Below are positions 12,986 through 14,905 of a stretch of 14,905 nucleotides of DNA, in pieces. Below the pieces are notes generated by a model. The model was given only the letters and a program-made list of their open reading frames with translations. It was not told the origin of the DNA and ran no database searches. This DNA comes from JBEKOF01 sp049513975 (GTDB lineage Bacteria; Verrucomicrobiota; Verrucomicrobiia; Limisphaerales; Palsa-1400): contig JBEKVM010000137.1 in NCBI GenBank assembly GCA_049513975.1, positions 1 through 14,905 on the forward strand, read 5' to 3'. The translations under genes and the position numbers were made by a program. Position 1 is the stretch's first letter, and the number at the start of each line of letters is the position of its first letter.

Positions 12986-14350
12986 TTACCTCAAGAGTTG
13001 TTTTTCGAGGTAGTGGACGGCTTGGCGGACCTGCGCGTCCACTTCCATGCGGTCCTTGACCAGACGGCAAGCGTGGAGGACGGTTCCGTGGTCCCGGCCG
13101 CCGAAGGCCTCGCCAATGGTATTGAGGGAGCTTTCGGTCATTTGCCGGGCCAGGAACATGGCGACCTGGCGGGGGAAGGCGATGTTCTCGGGACGGCGCT
13201 TGCTGGTCATGTCGGCCAGGCGGATGTCGAAATGTTCGGCGACTCTTTTCTGGATGCAATCAATGTTGACAGTGTAACGGCCCTCTTCATGGAGAACTTC
13301 GCGGAGCAAACCCTCGACGACTTGCAAGGTGAGTTTCTTGCCGGTGAGGGAGGCGAAGGAGGCGACGCGGATGAGGGCGCCTTCGAGACGGCGGATATTG
13401 GTGCGGATGCGGCTGGCCAGAAAATTGATGATGTCCTCCGGCAACTCCACCCCCATGGCCTTGCCTTTTTTCCGCAATATGGCCAGGCGGGTTTCGACGT
13501 CGGGCGGCTGCAACTCGGTGACCAGGCCCCATTCAAAGCGGGAGACCAGGCGGTGCTCCAGGTTCTGGATTTCCGCGGCGGGGCGGTCGCAGGTCAGGAC
13601 GATTTGTTTATGCGCCTCGTGCAAGGCGTTGAATGTGTGGAAGAACTCCTCCTGAATGCGTTCCTTGCCGGCCAAGAATTGGATGTCGTCAATCAACAAC
13701 ACGTCCGTCTGCCGGTATTTGCGGCGGAAGCGGACCAACTGGTTGTTCTGAATGGCGTCAATGTATTCGTTGGTGAATTTTTCCGAGGAGAGATAGGTGA
13801 CGCGGGAGACTTTTTTGTGCGTGGCCACATGCTGGCCGATGGCGTGCAGCAGGTGCGTCTTGCCCAGTCCCACTCCGCCGTAGAAGAAAAGTGGGTTGTA
13901 GGATTTGCCGGGGGCCTGGGCCACGGCCATGGCCGCGGCGTGGGCGTGATTGTTGTTTTCGCCGACGACAAAGGTTTCGAAGGTGTTCTTGGGGTTGAAA
14001 GCCGGTTCCCGTCCCGCTGCGCCGGCCCGTTCCCCGGGTTCCACCATGGCCCTGGGCCTGGCTTTGACGCTGCCGTCCGGGCTGGCCGCCAAGGGCGGCG
14101 CCTCGCCGACGCGGAACCTGATTTTCAAAATCTGCCCCGAAGCCTGGGCCAGAACATCGCGAATCAGCCCCAGGTAGTTGTCCTTGAGCCAGACTTCGCA
14201 GAAATCGTTGGCGACTTCCAGCACGACGGTGTCTTCCTCCAGCCCCACCGCCTTGACCGGCAGGAACCAGAGATTGTAGATGTCCGGGTTCAGCATCGTG
14301 CGCAACGACTGCTGGGCCGACTCCCAAATCTTTTCGACGGATGCTTGCAT
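12986..14350 (-). CDS. dnaA: Chromosomal replication initiator DnaA
   Basis: DnaA binds 9-bp boxes at the origin, forms an ATP-dependent filament and melts the DNA. The 454-residue protein shows domain I (1-75, with the W9/W28 pattern), a short variable linker (85-118), the AAA+ core with Walker A GGVGLGKT (158-165), Walker B LLIDDIQFL (218-226) and the sensor region, and the C-terminal DNA-binding helix-turn-helix with the signature GGRDHGTVLHACR. Complete. The ATG at 14350 is the family start. No Shine-Dalgarno stands at the usual place: a perfect palindrome (14353-14370) occupies it, with GAGG at its far base. It is followed by a COG4586 ATPase rather than dnaN, so the classical dnaA-dnaN-recF order is absent. 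Confidence 0.98.
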   Translation of the reverse strand: MQASVEKIWESAQQSLRTMLNPDIYNLWFLPVKAVGLEEDTVVLEVANDFCEVWLKDNYLGLIRDVLAQASGQILKIRFRVGEAPPLAASPDGSVKARPRAMVEPGERAGAAGREPAFNPKNTFETFVVGENNNHAHAAAMAVAQAPGKSYNPLFFYGGVGLGKTHLLHAIGQHVATHKKVSRVTYLSSEKFTNEYIDAIQNNQLVRFRRKYRQTDVLLIDDIQFLAGKERIQEEFFHTFNALHEAHKQIVLTCDRPAAEIQNLEHRLVSRFEWGLVTELQPPDVETRLAILRKKGKAMGVELPEDIINFLASRIRTNIRRLEGALIRVASFASLTGKKLTLQVVEGLLREVLHEEGRYTVNIDCIQKRVAEHFDIRLADMTSKRRPENIAFPRQVAMFLARQMTESSLNTIGEAFGGRDHGTVLHACRLVKDRMEVDAQVRQAVHYLEKQLLR

Positions 14351-14352
14351 TT

Positions 14353-14370
14353 GGTTTCAGTGCTGAAACC
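14353..14370. promoter_or_regulatory. Perfect 18-bp palindrome just before the dnaA start codon
   Basis: GGTTTCAG (14353-14360), two bases, then CTGAAACC (14363-14370). It ends 2 nt before the dnaA ATG, in the place of the ribosome-binding site. As RNA it is an 8-bp hairpin next to the start codon; as DNA it could be an operator. Confidence 0.6.
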
Positions 14371-14530
14371 TCAAAAAGCGCCAATTATTCACCAGCATTT
14401 TCTCCCTCCCCGGTTCTCCCTCGTGGGCGCGCATGAAAAGATTTTCCTCGGATGGACAGGGCACGGAAGGTGGCGGTTGCCCGTCGCCTTGCCGCAACGG
14501 CGTCTATGATCCGGTTATAAGTGACTGATA

Positions 14531-14554
14531 ATCAATATATTGCATTATATTGAT
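14531..14554. promoter_or_regulatory. 24-bp AT-rich near-palindrome over the -10 of the dnaA promoter
   Basis: The arm ATCAATATA (14531-14539) is mirrored by TATATTGAT (14546-14554) around TTGCAT. It is a symmetrical operator-like site, and it overlaps the predicted -10 (TATAAT, minus strand). It could be bound by a dimeric regulator or be a DNA-unwinding element. Confidence 0.5.
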
Positions 14555-14571
14555 CGCGGCGCTCGCGTAAA
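14544..14571 (-). promoter_or_regulatory. Candidate sigma-70 promoter of dnaA
   Basis: On the minus strand TTTACG (14566-14571) and a perfect TATAAT (14544-14549) are 16 bp apart. This predicts a 5' leader of about 190 nt on the dnaA message, leaving ample space for control. The palindrome at 14531-14554 covers the -10 and the predicted start site. Confidence 0.5.
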
Positions 14572-14743
14572 CTGGAGACACGTTTTGTGTCATGGTGCTT
14601 TTTCTTGGTTCAGCTATGAGTGTTGTATTACACAATGGCGTTGTTTGGCTATCACAACATATTAAACGTTATTCGCGACTTATTCACATCAAAAAAACCC
14701 TTTAAAAACAGGCTCTTTATCAGTGTCCTCCCCGGAAAGATTG

Positions 14744-14767
14744 CCCCGGCATCAGGCGATGCCCGGC
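14744..14767 (-). terminator. Weak hairpin after glnA
   Basis: CCCCGGCATC (14744-14753), loop AGGC, then GATGCCCGGC (14758-14767) folds into a 6-bp perfect core stem with further pairs around one mismatch. It lies about 20 bp beyond the glnA stop on the transcribed strand. Only a short T-rich stretch (ATCTTTCC) follows, so termination may be partial. Confidence 0.35.
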
Positions 14768-14785
14768 GACAAGCTCCGCACGGGA

Positions 14786-14905
14786 TTACACATCGTAGTA
14801 GAGATGGAATTCGTAGGGATGGGGACGCAGGCGCAGGGCGTCCACCTCTTTGCGCTTGGCCGCCACCCACATTTCCAGGAAGTCGGCGGTGAAGACGTCG
14901 CCTTT
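14786..14905 (-). CDS. glnA: Glutamine synthetase, C-terminal fragment
   Basis: Only the last 39 codons are in the window; the rest of the gene lies beyond the right edge. They include DFLEMWVAAKRKEVDALRLR and HPYEFHLYYDV-stop, which is the classic carboxy end of type I glutamine synthetase (HPYEF.LYYD), the enzyme that makes glutamine from glutamate, ammonia and ATP as a dodecamer. The gene is read in the same direction as dnaA, about 435 bp upstream of it. Whether it is adenylylated cannot be judged because the Tyr loop lies outside the window. The identification rests on a short but highly characteristic stretch. Confidence 0.9.
   Translation of the reverse strand, partial: KGDVFTADFLEMWVAAKRKEVDALRLRPHPYEFHLYYDV

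Larger units (their letters stand above)
14371..14785. other. dnaA-glnA intergenic region with promoter, palindrome and DnaA-box-like sites
   Basis: No gene is supported. The region contains the candidate dnaA promoter and palindrome listed separately. The DnaA-box-like sites are TTATTCACA (14680-14688, a consensus match), TTATTCGCG (14669-14677, two mismatches, exactly 11 bp before it) and TTATTCACC (14385-14393, one mismatch). It could be a self-regulatory or origin-like region, but only one clean box is present. Between 14400 and 14510 I see nothing distinctive. Confidence 0.45.

Noticed and set aside
11804..14509. A 901-codon open frame on the plus strand
   Set aside because: It runs antisense across the ABC ATPase and dnaA genes, whose protein motifs are unmistakable on the minus strand. 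Its translation shows no family features; long antisense frames are expected at this GC content.
14620..14892. A 90-codon plus-strand frame upstream of dnaA
   Set aside because: It runs into the antisense of glnA, lacks an RBS and shows no domain.
1..14905. CRISPR array
   Set aside because: No regularly spaced direct repeats with unique spacers and no cas genes were seen.

Overview
The window looks like a piece of a high-GC, Gram-negative (diderm) bacterial chromosome. BamD-like and LptE-like outer-membrane assembly genes indicate an LPS-type outer membrane. The style of the integrase, the small 'SEQNLSKW' protein and the dispersed repeats suggest Verrucomicrobiota, perhaps the Pedosphaera/Limisphaera side. 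That placement is inference from recall of such genomes, not a search result.

Layout, left to right. (1) 1-1775 is the edge of an integrated element: a small HTH/excisionase-like gene (+) converges on a tyrosine-recombinase gene (-), which sits beside the 3' end of a tRNA-Cys(GCA) gene, the probable attachment site. (2) 1860-7834 is a tightly packed minus-strand cluster read right to left: C5-cytosine DNA methyltransferase, PD-(D/E)XK-type restriction endonuclease, queE, a class III aminotransferase, and rsmA/ksgA fused in frame to a NUDIX domain. A type II restriction-modification pair thus lies directly upstream of housekeeping genes. (3) 7835-8729 is a gene-free mosaic of dispersed repeats, including a 172-bp element with 13-bp terminal inverted repeats, a nested palindrome, a 10-bp tandem repeat and a 10-C tract. 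(4) 8730-9266 is an unassigned 178-aa protein with its own promoter and Shine-Dalgarno. (5) 9386-11787 is a compact plus-strand run: BamD-like TPR protein, LptE-like lipoprotein and polyprenyl diphosphate synthase. (6) 11918-14350, minus strand, holds dnaA followed by an ABC ATPase of the COG4586 type with no permease gene beside it. (7) 14351-14785 is the dnaA upstream region with two palindromes, a candidate promoter and candidate DnaA boxes. (8) 14786-14905 is the C-terminal end of glnA (-), cut by the window edge.

The most notable points are the RsmA-NUDIX fusion, the integrase whose first catalytic arginine appears replaced, the repeat mosaic, two candidate leaderless promoters whose -10 boxes lie 7-8 nt before the ATG, and the two palindromes that mark the dnaA promoter and the dnaA translation start. 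I did not find a clearly new multigene system. The restriction endonuclease and the 178-aa protein are the least explained genes.
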